64,000 bases of DNA, from assembly GCA_019054805.1 (NCBI GenBank), contig JAHQIY010000002.1, forward strand, positions 4,340,001-4,404,000. Direction: 5' to 3'. Source of the stretch: Brachionus manjavacas (Eukaryota; Rotifera; Eurotatoria; Ploima; Brachionidae). Below are positions 41,701 through 53,566 of this stretch, one piece after another. Positions within the stretch are counted from its first letter, which is position 1. Each line of letters starts with the position of its first letter. A program made the translations under genes and the position numbers. The notes under the pieces are model-generated. The model was not told the origin of the DNA and did not search any database. It was given only the letters and a program-made list of their open reading frames with translations.

Positions 41701-43952
41701 TAAAGCTTTTTTGCTGATCAGAAGACAGAGAGTGATTATGGGTGAAACAGTGTCTGAATGGGTTAGTGTTGAGAGAGGAGTCCCACAGGGTTCAGTTTTG
41801 GGTTCGACTCTGTTCATTAATTCATTGTTTACATTAACGACTTACCAAACATGTTAGAAAATCTGTGACAGATATTTGTTGACGACACAAAGTTGATGTC
41901 AAATGTGAACAGCGAATAGTCTCGTTTAGCTTTAGAGAATGATTTTAACAAAATATCAAAATGGAAGAACGACTGGTTAATCAAGCTAAACGAAGAGAAA
42001 TGTAAAGTGATGCACTGCGGTACGAATAACTCGAAACTCAAATTAATCAAACGCGAATTTCGAAAACAGAGGCGGAACAAGATCTAGTGATAATAAATAA
42101 GAACAATTTGAAGTGGTAAAATCAAGTCAACACTGCTGCAAATAAAGCTAATTCGGTTTTAGGGTCAATAAAGCGAACTATCAAATTCCAGAACAAAGAA
42201 ACAGTAAATAGGTTATATAAAGCTTTTGTTCGTCCGTATCTAGAATATGGATTTCAATTTTGGAACCCGTACTTAAAAAAAACATCAAGATATTAAAATC
42301 TGTCCAGAGAAGAGCTACTAAATTGGTTCTAGAGCTAAAAGAGTTAAGCTATTCAAAAGGATTAGCTGCTCTGAATTTAACCAGTTTAGAGACCAGAAGA
42401 TTAAAAGAGGATCTGATCGAGATGTTTAAAATTATCAAAGGACACGGCATGATCAACTGGCATGTGCACCTAGTCTTTAAGAACAATCCAGAAAAAACGT
42501 TTCGTCCAACCCCTAGACGCCATGATTTTACGTTATAAAGGCAATTGGTAAAGAACTGTGAGCAAAGATTTAATTTTTTCAGCAACAGAGTGATCAATAT
42601 TTAGAATCGACTTGCTAGCTTTGTTATTAATTCAGATAAAGTTAATGTTTTCAAAAACAAAATTGATAAACTTGATTTAAACAAGTTACTATGATGAGGC
42701 TAAACCCTCGTTCCATTTGCTAGCACATTATAGCTCTAATTTTATAATAATTATTATATTATTATTAGTTGCAGTTACTCTTCCCTCTATTTAATTAATA
42801 AACCATTTAATATTATTGAATTTAATATTAAAAACCGGGATAAAATTAACAATAATTCTCTAGTTTTGTATTTCAACTTTTTTCTTTTTTATATTTGCCT
42901 ATGAAACTTAAATTAATAAAAAATAATCAAAATTTAAATAGAAAATTTTGCATTAATCAAATTAATAATTAAAAAAATACATACCTGTATTTCCTCGAGA
43001 AATAAAAGAGTGTCAACAAAATCATTACTCATAAAACCATTTGATTGACGACATAAGTTTATAAATTTAGCAGGCGTAAGTCTTTTTTCAGGAATCGGAT
43101 TCAGTAAAGCCATGTAAGTTTGGACTAGTCGTTTTGGAATTTGTCCAGGATTTTTTAGAGCATTGACATTCGGTAAAGAACCATTAAATATTTCCCATAT
43201 CAAACAGCCAAGTGCCCATGAATCAACTCCACTTTCATTTTGCTTTGTGTTCTGATTAGAATTTAAGCCGCCAAGAGGAGATTTTTCAGGAGAATTGTAG
43301 CAATCTAAAGTTGTCAAATGCTTATACGGAGCTTGATCTTGCACTCCATGAGTATACTCTAAACCAAGTAGCTTCCATTCACCTGCTCGATTTACAAATA
43401 CTGAAGACATATTTACATTGTTGTGTACTAATTTACAATCCATATTGATAAAATTTAATGCAGTCTAATTTAAATTGAAATAATTTTTTTTTTATTTATA
43501 TGAAAAAATTAATTATTTACAGCTATTTGATAAAGACCCCATGAAATTTCATTGAGTCTTTGAGCATCATTTTCTTTACTTTCCCGCAAATAATTAAACA
43601 ATGGTTGAACACGTTCGGTTACAATAAAAATCGATTTATCATTTTCAACACCTTCTTGAAACATTAAGATGTTTGGGTGACGGAGCATTTTGGTTCGTTT
43701 AAAACCATTTTTGGCCGATTGGAACAAATTCTCCTGGCCTTGACGAAATTGGAATGAAAAGACACTGTAAAGTGAGTCTTGATTTTGCTGGGGCTGAGAA
43801 GCACCGACCGGCAACACTGAACTGGACTTTCGCTTGCAATTGTTCAAGGTCCATATGGTGCGCTCCTGAATTTGAGGATCAAACTGGACTTGTTCTTGTA
43901 TTTCAAAATTAACTAAATCTTTGGTAGGGTCTCTGGAAAAAAATCCCCACAT
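38713..43952 (-). CDS. SCYL1: SCYL1 pseudokinase, COPI/Golgi trafficking, 3 exons
   Basis: SCY1-like pseudokinase that binds coatomer and acts in Golgi-to-ER retrograde transport. Exons: 43952-43521, 43464-42985, 40236-38713; the sum gives 811 residues against 808 in human. The N-terminal kinase-like domain (about 1-300) lacks the catalytic residues: the lysine strand reads SVFSFQF, the HRD loop reads VHNNV, and DFG reads GLE. It keeps RTKMLRHPNIL, CLIWEIFNGSLP and GFMSNDFVDTLLFLEEIQ. HEAT repeats follow (about 310-560), with YEYGNAGSTVLAPLFKLGK, QKIIPVVVKLFSSTDR, FNDSNPAIREGTIRSM and NTTVCIGKIAPY. The tail is acidic and W-rich, then GPLKLGQKKPNLDFEF. The basic RKLD-type coatomer signal that ends vertebrate SCYL1 is not present in that form. 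Intron 2 (2.7 kb) carries a SINE and a LINE relic. The next gene upstream encodes the golgin GMAP-210. Confidence 0.93.
40577..40876 (+). mobile_element. tRNA-derived SINE with 16-bp target duplication
   Basis: Flanked by the perfect 16-bp repeat TAATTATTGTTTGATA (40561-40576 and 40877-40892). The first 75 bases (AGCCCGTATAGCCGAATGG and on) fold like a tRNA of the Leu/Ser type: a seven-base acceptor with one mismatch, a D arm, an anticodon stem TGCGT/ATGCA with loop GTTAGTC, and a GGGTTCAAAAC T-arm/B box. A 200-base body follows, containing GACCAGTTTCGACTGG (hairpin) and GAGACGAGCGCCTTCCC, and it ends in an ATT microsatellite. It sits in intron 2 of SCYL1, antisense to the gene. The perfect target duplication means a young insertion. 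Confidence 0.85.
41440..42770 (+). mobile_element. LINE relic in SCYL1 intron 2
   Basis: Plus-strand Jockey-superfamily reverse-transcriptase remains in several frames: NNKQHGFLKNKSC, LDFSKAFDTVLH, the very clear VERGVPQGSVLG, then ANKANSVLGSIKRTIKF, FVRPYLEYGFQFWNPYLKK and a 90-codon open end (42260-42538) with VQRRATKLVLELKELSYSKG. An ATT microsatellite follows near 42755. It has many stops and is 5'-truncated. It is antisense to the SCYL1 gene. Confidence 0.75.
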
Positions 43953-46151
43953 GATGTTTATCTGAAAAATTATTATATGATGATGTAAATGAATATATTT
44001 TTCCTAGCTAAAATATTTAGCACTCAAAAATTATAATATTCAAGCAATTTGGTAATTTTGTTTTATTTTTTTCCAAACTATTACTTTACAGAAAATATTT
44101 TTCTAGCGATACGTTTAAATCAGACAATAAAATTTTTTTTCACTGTAAAATGAAAATATTTTTATTAATAATTATTTGTGAATTTAAAATTTTTCAAAAG
44201 CATAACTCATAATTTAACTTATTTACAATCTTATGATGTTCAATTTGAAGAACTTACTTAAGTGTTTGATTTTGTTTTTATATTTGGTCAATCTAAAATT
44301 TTGGCATTTTAACTCAACAAAAAAAAGAAATAACGCAAGATCAAAAAGCTTGTAAATGTTCTTTTAACCATGATATAAAAATAAAAATAAAATTTTTATC
44401 AAATAATCAGGAACGATACTTTTCGCAACTGTCATAAAATCCTTTTTAACAAAAGAAAGCATATCATGATCTTTATTAAATGCTGTTGTTTTGCCGAAAA
44501 TTTTTTTTTCTGAATGTCTCTTTAAAGTTGGCTATGGCTCTCAATAAAGGTCTCTAAATTTTTACCATTTTTATTTTTTATATTTTATTCTAAAGCAAGT
44601 TTTTTTCAAGAAATATTTGTTTTTTTCTTGATTTAGCTTCTTAAATTAAATTAAATTTAATAATATAATAATTAAAATAAATCAAATGTGATTAGCAATT
44701 TTTAGCCAGTTAAATACTCTAAGTAATTAGATATTTAAAAAAATTATCAATTCTTTTGATGATTTACTACAAGGCCTAATTCAGATATAAATTTTTGGTA
44801 TTACTATGAAGCTACTTTTTAGAAATTCATTTTTTTTTTAAACTTATCAAAGTTATTTTTATTCAAAAGAATCATCAGAGCTTTTCTTAAAATTCGCTTT
44901 ATTTTTCAATAAAGATTTCAACAAATTTTAGGTTTTTAGAAATTTTATTAATTGAGTTATAGAGTTTTATTAATAGCAATTAAAGGTATTTAAACTTTTT
45001 TATTTAGACAAAAACATTTAAGTAAAAAAAAAAGTATATCCCGAAAAAAGATAATCGTAATGATTTTTACTCTCAAATTATTATATAAAAGTGCAAAATG
45101 TACGTCTTTAAAAAATTTCGGCAAAAGTAAATTTTGATTTTATTTAGATTTTGTTAAAGCTTTTAATAGTTTTCCTCGAAGAAGAATGTTAGCTAAACTG
45201 GATGGTTTAGTACTTAAATAGGTTGAGTTTTTCCTTGAAATGCAAATGTTTTTCAGCGTGACAGTATCTCTAGTCCTAGTGATTGAAATTTTCTATTGAT
45301 TATTTTTAGTAAATGTCTTAAAGATTAATGCGGATGATAAACCAAAATGAGGTGATTTGTCTGTGGTACTTGAGAGTGATGAAAATTTTTAAAAGATGGA
45401 AAGATTCTTTGTTAAACTAAATTTTTTTCAACCTTTTTTCAATTAATATTACAAATTACAACCATTAATTTTAAAATAAATAATGACAAAATATTTTTTA
45501 TAATTTAATTTATTTTTAAAAAATAACCAATTAAGTGTTTTTCATTTTAGTCTACAAAGCTTAATTATTTTTTAAATAATTTACAAACTTTTAATGAATT
45601 AGACTGTTTTTTTTTGTCCCGTCACCAATTATTTCTTATTTTTTTATCAATCGTCTACTTAAAAATATGATTACCCGAATGCTGTGCAATAAAAAATTTT
45701 AATAATATGGAATTCGAAATTATGGGTTTTTGGAGTTTATGGAGTTTTTCATGACCTTGGTTTTCGATTTTCATCAAAAGTCAAGTTCCTAAATTTATAA
45801 GATGGTCTATTTTAATTTTCTTTCCTCATTTGAAAATTCGAAAATATCTTGTTTTATTTAAACTTGAAAAAATTCAAAAAAATTGAATAAAATTTTTTTC
45901 CATTTAATTTTCCTTTTTTAAGCTGCATTATTTTATTGTTTGTTTTAAAATACAAATCATGAAATATTGAATAACACATATTTAGTGCCGTATCTAATCC
46001 GAAACCACATACTTTATGCAAATAACTAGAATGCACAGAATTAAGGTAAGTGATATTTAAAAAAAAACCTATTGGTAATAAATAAAACGTAACTGAATTT
46101 AAAAGTTTAAAAATATTTTTAATAAATAGATAAAAATGATAAATAACAATG
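43953..46151. other. Intergenic between SCYL1 and GMAP-210
   Basis: Apart from a LINE relic at 45128-45385, nothing is seen. The frame at 45854-46234 overlaps the end of GMAP-210 and its 3' flank and is a shadow. Confidence 0.4.
45128..45385 (+). mobile_element. LINE reverse-transcriptase relic
   Basis: The frame near 45140-45220 reads DFVKAFNSFPRRRMLAKLDG, corresponding to the catalytic DFSKAFD block and its downstream helix in LINE reverse transcriptases. Later parts are broken. Confidence 0.45.
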
Positions 46152-49100
46152 TTATTTAAGAATTTGCTCCAAAAACGAATTGGCAACATCTGGAGAACTG
46201 ATACCTGAAATTGTGTTTGGTGCCCTATTAACAAGATTTAAATTTTGACTGTTTTGACTGTTAGCTGTGCTGAAAAATTGCAGGGCCGATTCCGAACTTG
46301 GCAAATTAGATGAAGTTGACGAATTAAGACTGTCATTCACAGGATTATCTGTTTTTTTGTTCAAATCAAATTGTAAATTAGGCTTTGGACGCGATTCTCT
46401 GTCGACATATTGAATCAATAACTCAGTAAAAGATTTTCCAGGTGCGTCTGTAGAGGGATTTTTGGAATCTTTAGTCGGAGTTGATTTAGCCAAAAGTCCT
46501 CCGAACCACCGTGAGTCCGATGTCTGTTCGGCTTGTTCCAACTCAGTCTGGCTAAAATCTAAAAGTGTAGCCATTAATTTAAGAACTTGTTTTTTTTCGT
46601 TAGCCTGTGGTACTTTAATGTAACCGATTACTAAATTTTTTATTATATCTTTTTCGACATATTTATCATTTAGCTTTTGAACTTCATTAAAACGTTTTTC
46701 CAAAGAATCAATCATTGAATCTTTGGTCTCAACTTAAAATAGTAAATTTAATTATTTAAAAAAACAGTGATTCTATTTTTGATTTACTTTGAGCAATAAG
46801 TTTTTTAATTTCTTGCTCACGATCATTTAGTTCAAATTCAAGAGTGTCTACTGCTTCAATAGTTTCATTTAGTTTTTTTATTTGATCCTTTTAAATAAAT
46901 TTTTTTATTTAGATTTTTTAAATAAGAAAAATCGTCGTGTACTTGATAATTTTGATTTTCTTTTTGTAATTGATTAATTTTATATTTGCTTTCTTTAATT
47001 TCTTGATGAAATTTGGCCATTTCGAGCTGATGTTGGCCATCTTTTTCTAAAAAATAAAGTGGTAATAAATCACGTGGTCTTTTTTTGAGTCTAAAAATTC
47101 TAAATATTTGCCTAACTAACACTAATCAAAAAATTTATTTATGTACATTTTTTCGAATTAAAACTTTTAAAATTATAGCTATCACTGATTTGCCGTATTT
47201 TCTTGCAACCGGTCATCGTCAATACTCAAGTTAGCGTTATTAATTTAAGAACCTAAAAAGGCCGCTGTCATATTGCAAAAAAAAATTTCTGATTTTTTAG
47301 ACCATTGGTAAATAACTTAGTAATGAAAATTTTAGTATTTTTATTACAAAAGATTTAAAATGGAATAAACAATGTACTGAAGCTGCTATTAAAGCTAACC
47401 AAATACTGGGTCTGATAAAAAATACTTTAAGAATCTTAGCCGAGAATCATTAAGACCTCTTTATGCATCACTGGTGAGAACCCACCTGGAATATGCAGTA
47501 GGATCCTGGAGTCCGTATTTGAAAACAAACTTTAAAATTCTTCAAAAAGTACAAAAAAGAGCGACAAAACTGATTAATTCAACTAGAACTAAGTCTTATG
47601 GAGAAAGAATGAAATACTTTTAAATACCTTCGATTCATTAATCTAATGAGTCTTAAAAATCGTCGTTTAAGGGGAGACTTAATTCAAATATCCAGAATTT
47701 TAGATGGTTTTGAAAGTATTGTTAACAAATGGTATCAATTTCGATGTATTGTAAAAAACCTATGAAGAACAGATGACAATAGACTGGTCCGAGAAATAAA
47801 ACTACTACTACTTAGTTTATATTATCTAAAATTATTAATAGCTGAAATTACTAAAGATATTAAGAGGGTTAACACGATCATTGGAATTTACGTTAAAAGC
47901 CACTAAAGCAAAGTAAAGAAAAGGATTTTATAGTAATTTTTTTAAAATAAAAATTAAAAAAATTAGTTTTAAAATCTATTGTTGAAATTAAAATGATGAA
48001 TTTAAATTTTACTGAATAGATACCTTGACGATTCATCATTTTTAATTGTACAAAAGCTGATAAAAAAGTAAATTAAAGCTAAACTTTAGGGGTGGATTGA
48101 ATTTTTTAAAGGCTTTTTTTTTAATGAATCGTTAAGGTATTTAAAAAAAAAACATTTACGTAATTTCACGTAAATGACTTATGTCAACTTTTTAAAAAAA
48201 ACTTAAAAAATATTTAATTTTTTTCGTAAGGTATTTTCGCATCCAAAAATCAATGAGGAAATGGAGTCATGTAAATTTGTTAAAAAATCGATCGTGAATT
48301 TTCATATTTTTTATAAAATCTTAAGTAATTGAAATTTTTTCTTAATATTTAATGAAAGAGTTTAAAATTTTTTCACCTTTAAAAATGAAACCTATAATTT
48401 GAATCAGAAGATATTTTATAAAAACAATTTTAATTAATTTTAGTAATTATTCCGTTAATTAACTTTATACTTTGGACATTTTCTTAAATTTCCAAATAAA
48501 TCTGGTTCCTATTTTAGTCTTTAATTTAGAATTCTTTTTTTATTTAAGTCACCAGTCTAAAGTCAAGTCAATTTCATATGAATGCCGCGGCCGAAAACTG
48601 CAATATTAATTTTGACCCTAAAAAAGTCATGACTTCGAATTAAACTTGTGACTTTAAAAAAGTCTGCTTTAATTCCAAAGTCATGATACGTAATCTTTAA
48701 AAAAAATCATTAACACACCATTTTGAAGTCTTTCTAAAACAAGTTCCAAATTTTTGGTCACTTTTAACTGATGGTTTAAATTCTCTTCGGTTTGCTTCAA
48801 TTTTTCACTAAAACTTTGCTTATCTCGCTCAAGAACTTGATTATTCTGGTTCAATTCATCAATCTTCTGAATTAAATCTTTGCTTGAACTTTCCAAATTT
48901 GCACCTTGTTGTTGCAACTGATTTTGAGCATTGTTTAAAGCCATTCTTAATTGTTTTTCTCGGTCCTCGGCCTCAATTGCTTCTTTAGTATAGCTTTCCG
49001 ACATTTCGACTAAATGTTCCTTCAATCTATCCAATTCTTTTTTAATTTTTTCTCTCTTTTTTTCTTCCTCATCCAACGTAGAATTTAAAAGGCTAGTCTT

Positions 49101-52082
49101 TTTTACCAATTCTTTTTCATAATATTCTTCACGTTCTTTCAATTGAAGGCTCAAATTGTCTCTCTCGTTTTGAAGCTGTTCAACTAATTGAGCAAGTTTT
49201 TCGTGGTTTTTGGCTTCCAGCTTTTGCTGATCTGTCTCGGCCTTTATACTCAGCAAGTGAGAGTTCAAATCGGATGTATGCTCGTTCAAGTCTTCGACCA
49301 TTTTTTGTTCCAATTGAAAACCATTAAGCAATGTTTCGTACTGTTCACTTAAATTTTCATTTAGCTTTTTAGCATTAAAAAGCTCTTGATTTATTTCAGA
49401 AATGACTGAATTTAGCCTTTGAATTTCGTTGTAATAACTTAGGCTTTCTTGATTTTTTTGCTCAAGATAATTGTATATTTGGTTGTATTGCTGTTTTAAT
49501 AAAACCAATTCGTCTGATTTCTCATCTTTTTCCTCGACCGCTTTCAGATCTTCTTGAAGCTTTTCAATAGCCTTCGCTTGGGCCGATATGTGTTGGATAT
49601 TTTTTTGTAAATCAAGCTTAAGTTGGGATATTTCGCGACTTTTTTCTTCTAAACAAAATTCAAACTGTTTGCGTTGTTCATTTAGCTGTTCTTTTTCTTC
49701 TTTTAATTGAGAAATTTCTTCATTAGCTGAATCGATTTGGTTCGAAAATTGTTCCGTTTTGGTCTTTAGTTCATTAAACAATGCTGAATCATTTGATTTA
49801 AACTCATTCAAGCTTAGGTTCAAATCACTTATTTGCTGACCAAGTGAAGTTGTTTCATTTATTTTCTCATCTAACTTGATTTTGAGGTCTTTATTTTCGC
49901 TCATAAGTTTGTCGATTTCTTGCTTTTCATGCTTTTGTTCTTGGAGTTGAACCATTTTTTCATGGTTCAAATTTTGCTGATGTTGTTTAAGCTCGAGTTT
50001 AAGAGCTTCGATTTGGTTTTGTTTTTCTTCTAGTAAATACTTGAAATCATTTGATTCAGCTTGATCTCCAGACAATGAAGTTTCGGACAATTGTTTCGAC
50101 AATTCTTCTATTTGGTTCTCTTTCGATTGAAGTTGATTTTGTTGTGAATTATTTTCATTTTGTAATAATTCACATTTTTGTTCCAAATCAATTATTATGG
50201 CTGACAAATTTGAAAAATTGGATTTGTTAATTTCTAATTCTTGTTCTAGAAAAGTAATTTTATTGCTTAATTCAGAAGCATTTTGTTTATATTTGGATTC
50301 GTTTTGGGAAACAATGCTCTCCAATTTTTCCTTTTTTTCTTGCAGTTCTTTTACCAAATTTGCCTGGTCCATAATTTTATTGTCAGATGCTTGTTTTGAT
50401 TCATTACTTAGTTTTACAATCAATTCGTTTGCTTTTTCCAAATCATTTTGATAAATTTTAATCTTAAAAAAAGATTCGTTGTATAATCAAAATTTAGTTA
50501 AAACTGGAAAAATCTTTAATTTTTTTTATTAAATTTTTTTACTATTTAACTTACAAACCATAATTAGCAATCGTAATAATCAAAAATTATTTTGATTTTT
50601 TTTTTAAATCAAAAAACAATTAAATGAGCTGAATTGAAATTTTTATTCCTTCAAAAAACCCAATTTTTAATATTTAAAGAGGCTTTTTAAGGTATTGTGA
50701 AGTTCAAATACAAATTCAGCAAAAATTCTTTTTTTTTATAGATTAAAATTAAAAATTAAAAAATTTATTTAAAAAATACTGCAACATGGTACAAAATCTT
50801 TTTTGCACCTTTTTTACCTAAATAAAATCTTAATTTTCTTTATATAGTAAATTAAATCAATAATCAATTTAATTCTTATTGATGTTTTATTTTTGCCTTT
50901 TATTAACTAATTTTATCTATATTTGAGATAAAAACTTTTAATCTCAAAGATTTATTATGGTTGAAATGATTGATAGTCTGATTTTTGCGCAATTAAAGCA
51001 GAAAATTTGGAATTTCCATAAAACTTTAAACTAAGAAGGAAATAAATTAAAAGATATTTAAAATTAAACGGATGATTTTTTTTTTAAATAAAAAAATACC
51101 TGAGATCTAAAATTTTGAATTTCATTTTCTTTTTCTTTCAAGTTTTCTTCTAATTGTTGTATAAATTCAAGGCTCCGTTCATTACTGCTTTGATTCAAAG
51201 TTTTAAATTTATCAATTTCTTGTTTATAATCATTGTTTTCAATCTTAAGCTGGTCTATCTCGATTTGCTTCTCAGCGAATAGATTTTTAATTTTTTCTTG
51301 AAAGCTGTCTTGAGTGTTTACCAAATCCTGCTGATGCTGATCATTTTCCATCTCAAGTCTTTTTTTTAATCCATAAATTTCCTGCTTTAAGCTCTCAATT
51401 TCAATTTTTTTTTCGTCAAGCAAACGATCATTATCTTTGTCTTTAGTCTCTTCGATCTGTTTATTTTTAAGTTTTATTTTTGACAACAATTCCTGATTTT
51501 CGTTTTTCAAATACAAATTATCCTCCTTCAAGCGTTTTAATTCTTTGTCCAAATAAATAAAATCATTTAAATCAGAAGATGGCATAACCTCTTGATTAAA
51601 AACCAAAAAAAAATGAAAAATTTAAAAAATTTTAAATTACAATTACCCTCATATTCTTCCATAAAGGCTGATTTTTGATATCCATGGCTTGATGTTTCCA
51701 TTTGGCTTAGTTGGTTCCTCAATTCAGCTATTAGGGTCTCAAAAAAAAAATCAGAATAAAAAAAATTAATTTTATTGAATAATTTTACTTCTTTTGATAT
51801 AATTAACTGACGAAATTCGTTTTGTTTTTGTTCAATTTGAGCTTCATAAGTTAGGCACCGTTGGTTAAGCTCATTGGTTTCATCTTCCCAACGAGCACAT
51901 TCCATTTTTAATAGCTCCAATTTTTTTTCATTCTCTTTCAGTTTTTCGCTTACAACTTTGAGCTCATTTTCGGGATCGTAAACTTCCTCGGTTCCCTCGG
52001 TAAGAATGTCTTTTAATTGATCCCCAATTTGTGTTATTCTACCGGTTACAGATTTTGATAGACCTGAAGCTAACCAAGACAT
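46152..52082 (-). CDS. TRIP11: Golgin GMAP-210 / TRIP11, 7 exons
   Basis: Long coiled-coil tether of the cis-Golgi that captures small vesicles. Exons: 52082-51789, 51737-51647, 51590-51100, 50462-48719, 47046-46943, 46887-46788, 46732-46152; the sum is 3405 bases, 1134 residues (human 1979, so shorter in the coil). The N-terminus MSWLASGLSKSVTGRI with IGDQLKDILTEGTEEV matches the GMAP-210 start, whose amphipathic helix (ALPS) senses curved membranes. The middle (about 60-900) is almost continuous coiled coil rich in E, K, Q and L. The C-terminal part has DKYVEKDIIKNLVIGYI and KKQVLKLMATLLDFSQTELEQ, the GRAB domain that binds Arf1-GTP, then WFGGLLAKSTP, SFTELLIQYVDRES and a Ser/Asn-rich end closing FLEQILK. 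A 1.7-kb intron (47047-48718) holds a LINE relic. SCYL1, another cis-Golgi/COPI factor, is the next gene on this strand. Confidence 0.9.
47330..47810 (+). mobile_element. LINE relic in GMAP-210 intron 4
   Basis: Plus-strand, antisense to the gene. The translation gives AAIKANQILGLIKNTL, SLVRTHLEYAVGSWSPYLK and ILQKVQKRATKLINS in two frames, the C-terminal part of a Jockey-superfamily reverse transcriptase. It is broken by at least two frame changes and lacks a clear tail. Confidence 0.65.
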
Positions 52083-53566
52083 TCTTAGTCTTAATTTTTA
52101 ATCAATTTTATCTTAAATATTTTTTTAAATTAGAAATTTTATTGAATACTTCTGATTTCAAAATCAATAGGCAAAAACTGATAAAATAATTTATAATTAT
52201 CAAAATTATCAAGATACGAAAAATAATGACGAATTCAAACTATGTTTCAAATTTTTTTTGAGTACATTTGTGTTCTTATTTTTTTTAAATAATTTAAATG
52301 TTGCAGTTTTTCTTTTACATTTAATCAAATTTATTAATTTTAGAAAGTTTTTATAAAATGAACTATTTAAGAAACTTTCGATTTTATCTTAATCAAATAA
52401 AATCACAATTTATGATTATTGCAAATAAACTTTAAGATAATGAGCAATTTTATGATTAATTCTTCTAGTAGTTTTGTTTTAAAAAATTTAATAAGATAGA
52501 TCAAGCTTTTTTGATTCTTTTGGCATATATTTTGCATTCAAATAAATTGATGCAATAATGTACTCTGCCTCTTCTAAAACAATTATTACTAAAAATTATT
52601 AGTTATTAGAATTTATGTTATGGTTTACTTTTTGTTTTTGTTATTTATGACAATATTTTGTCGATTTAATAAGAAATACGAATTTAAAAATATTTTAATA
52701 AAAAAATTTCCTCATACCTTTGATGGATTTTTAAAATTAAAAAATTAATTAACTTTTATTTACGCTAATCAACTGTCCCAAATTAAAGAAGAATGAGAAT
52801 AAATAAAATAATAAATAATAATAAATTTTAAATTATTATTTTTTTTAGCGACTTTTAAAAGTCTTATTCTTTCAAAGTCAGTGAATTGTTCAATTCAAAT
52901 TTTTCTGTTCTTTCTGAAGATTAAGTTAATTTTTTTCTAAGATTATTATTTTTTCAAAAATAACATTTTTTACATTTTTTAAAACCTGAGCCGCGGTTGT
53001 TAAACTCTTCTATTATAAGGAAAATTTACATCAATTAATGGGAAATTTTGTAGTGATATCATGTGAAATTTTATTTTGCGACTTTTTGCAAAAACATTTC
53101 GAATTAAATTTTGCGAAATAAAATTTAAAAAAATGTTAGTTTTATTCAATTTAATGTTTCAGTTTTGCTTTTTAAATTTTTAATATAGAAAAACATTTTT
53201 TTCAATTATTTATAGATGCATAAATAAAATCTGTCTGTATATCTGTCTATCTTCTTTTCAACTTATTTTACACTCATAAATAAAATAAGCTTAACTTAAA
53301 AAAATTCCAAAAAATTCTTTTTTCATTTTAAAAATTGAGAATAAAATTAAAATTAATTTTGAAACGAAAGCATTTTTAATTTTTGTTCATATTCATGTAT
53401 CACAAAAAATTTTAATTCAGTATAGAAGTCGAATGAAGATGGGTTTAAACTGTAAACTCAGCTTTTAGCAACTATTACATCAACAATTAAAACTATTAAA
53501 AAACTTTGAAAATTTTTTTTTATTTAAATGTTTATATTTTTTTAATTTTAGACAATTGAATTGAAA
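52083..53566. other. Divergent intergenic region
   Basis: It lies between the starts of GMAP-210 (minus) and the dynamin-like GTPase (plus), so it should hold both promoters. No TATA box or repeat stands out. TTTTAG at 53546-53551 could be a splice acceptor just before the GTPase start. Confidence 0.4.
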
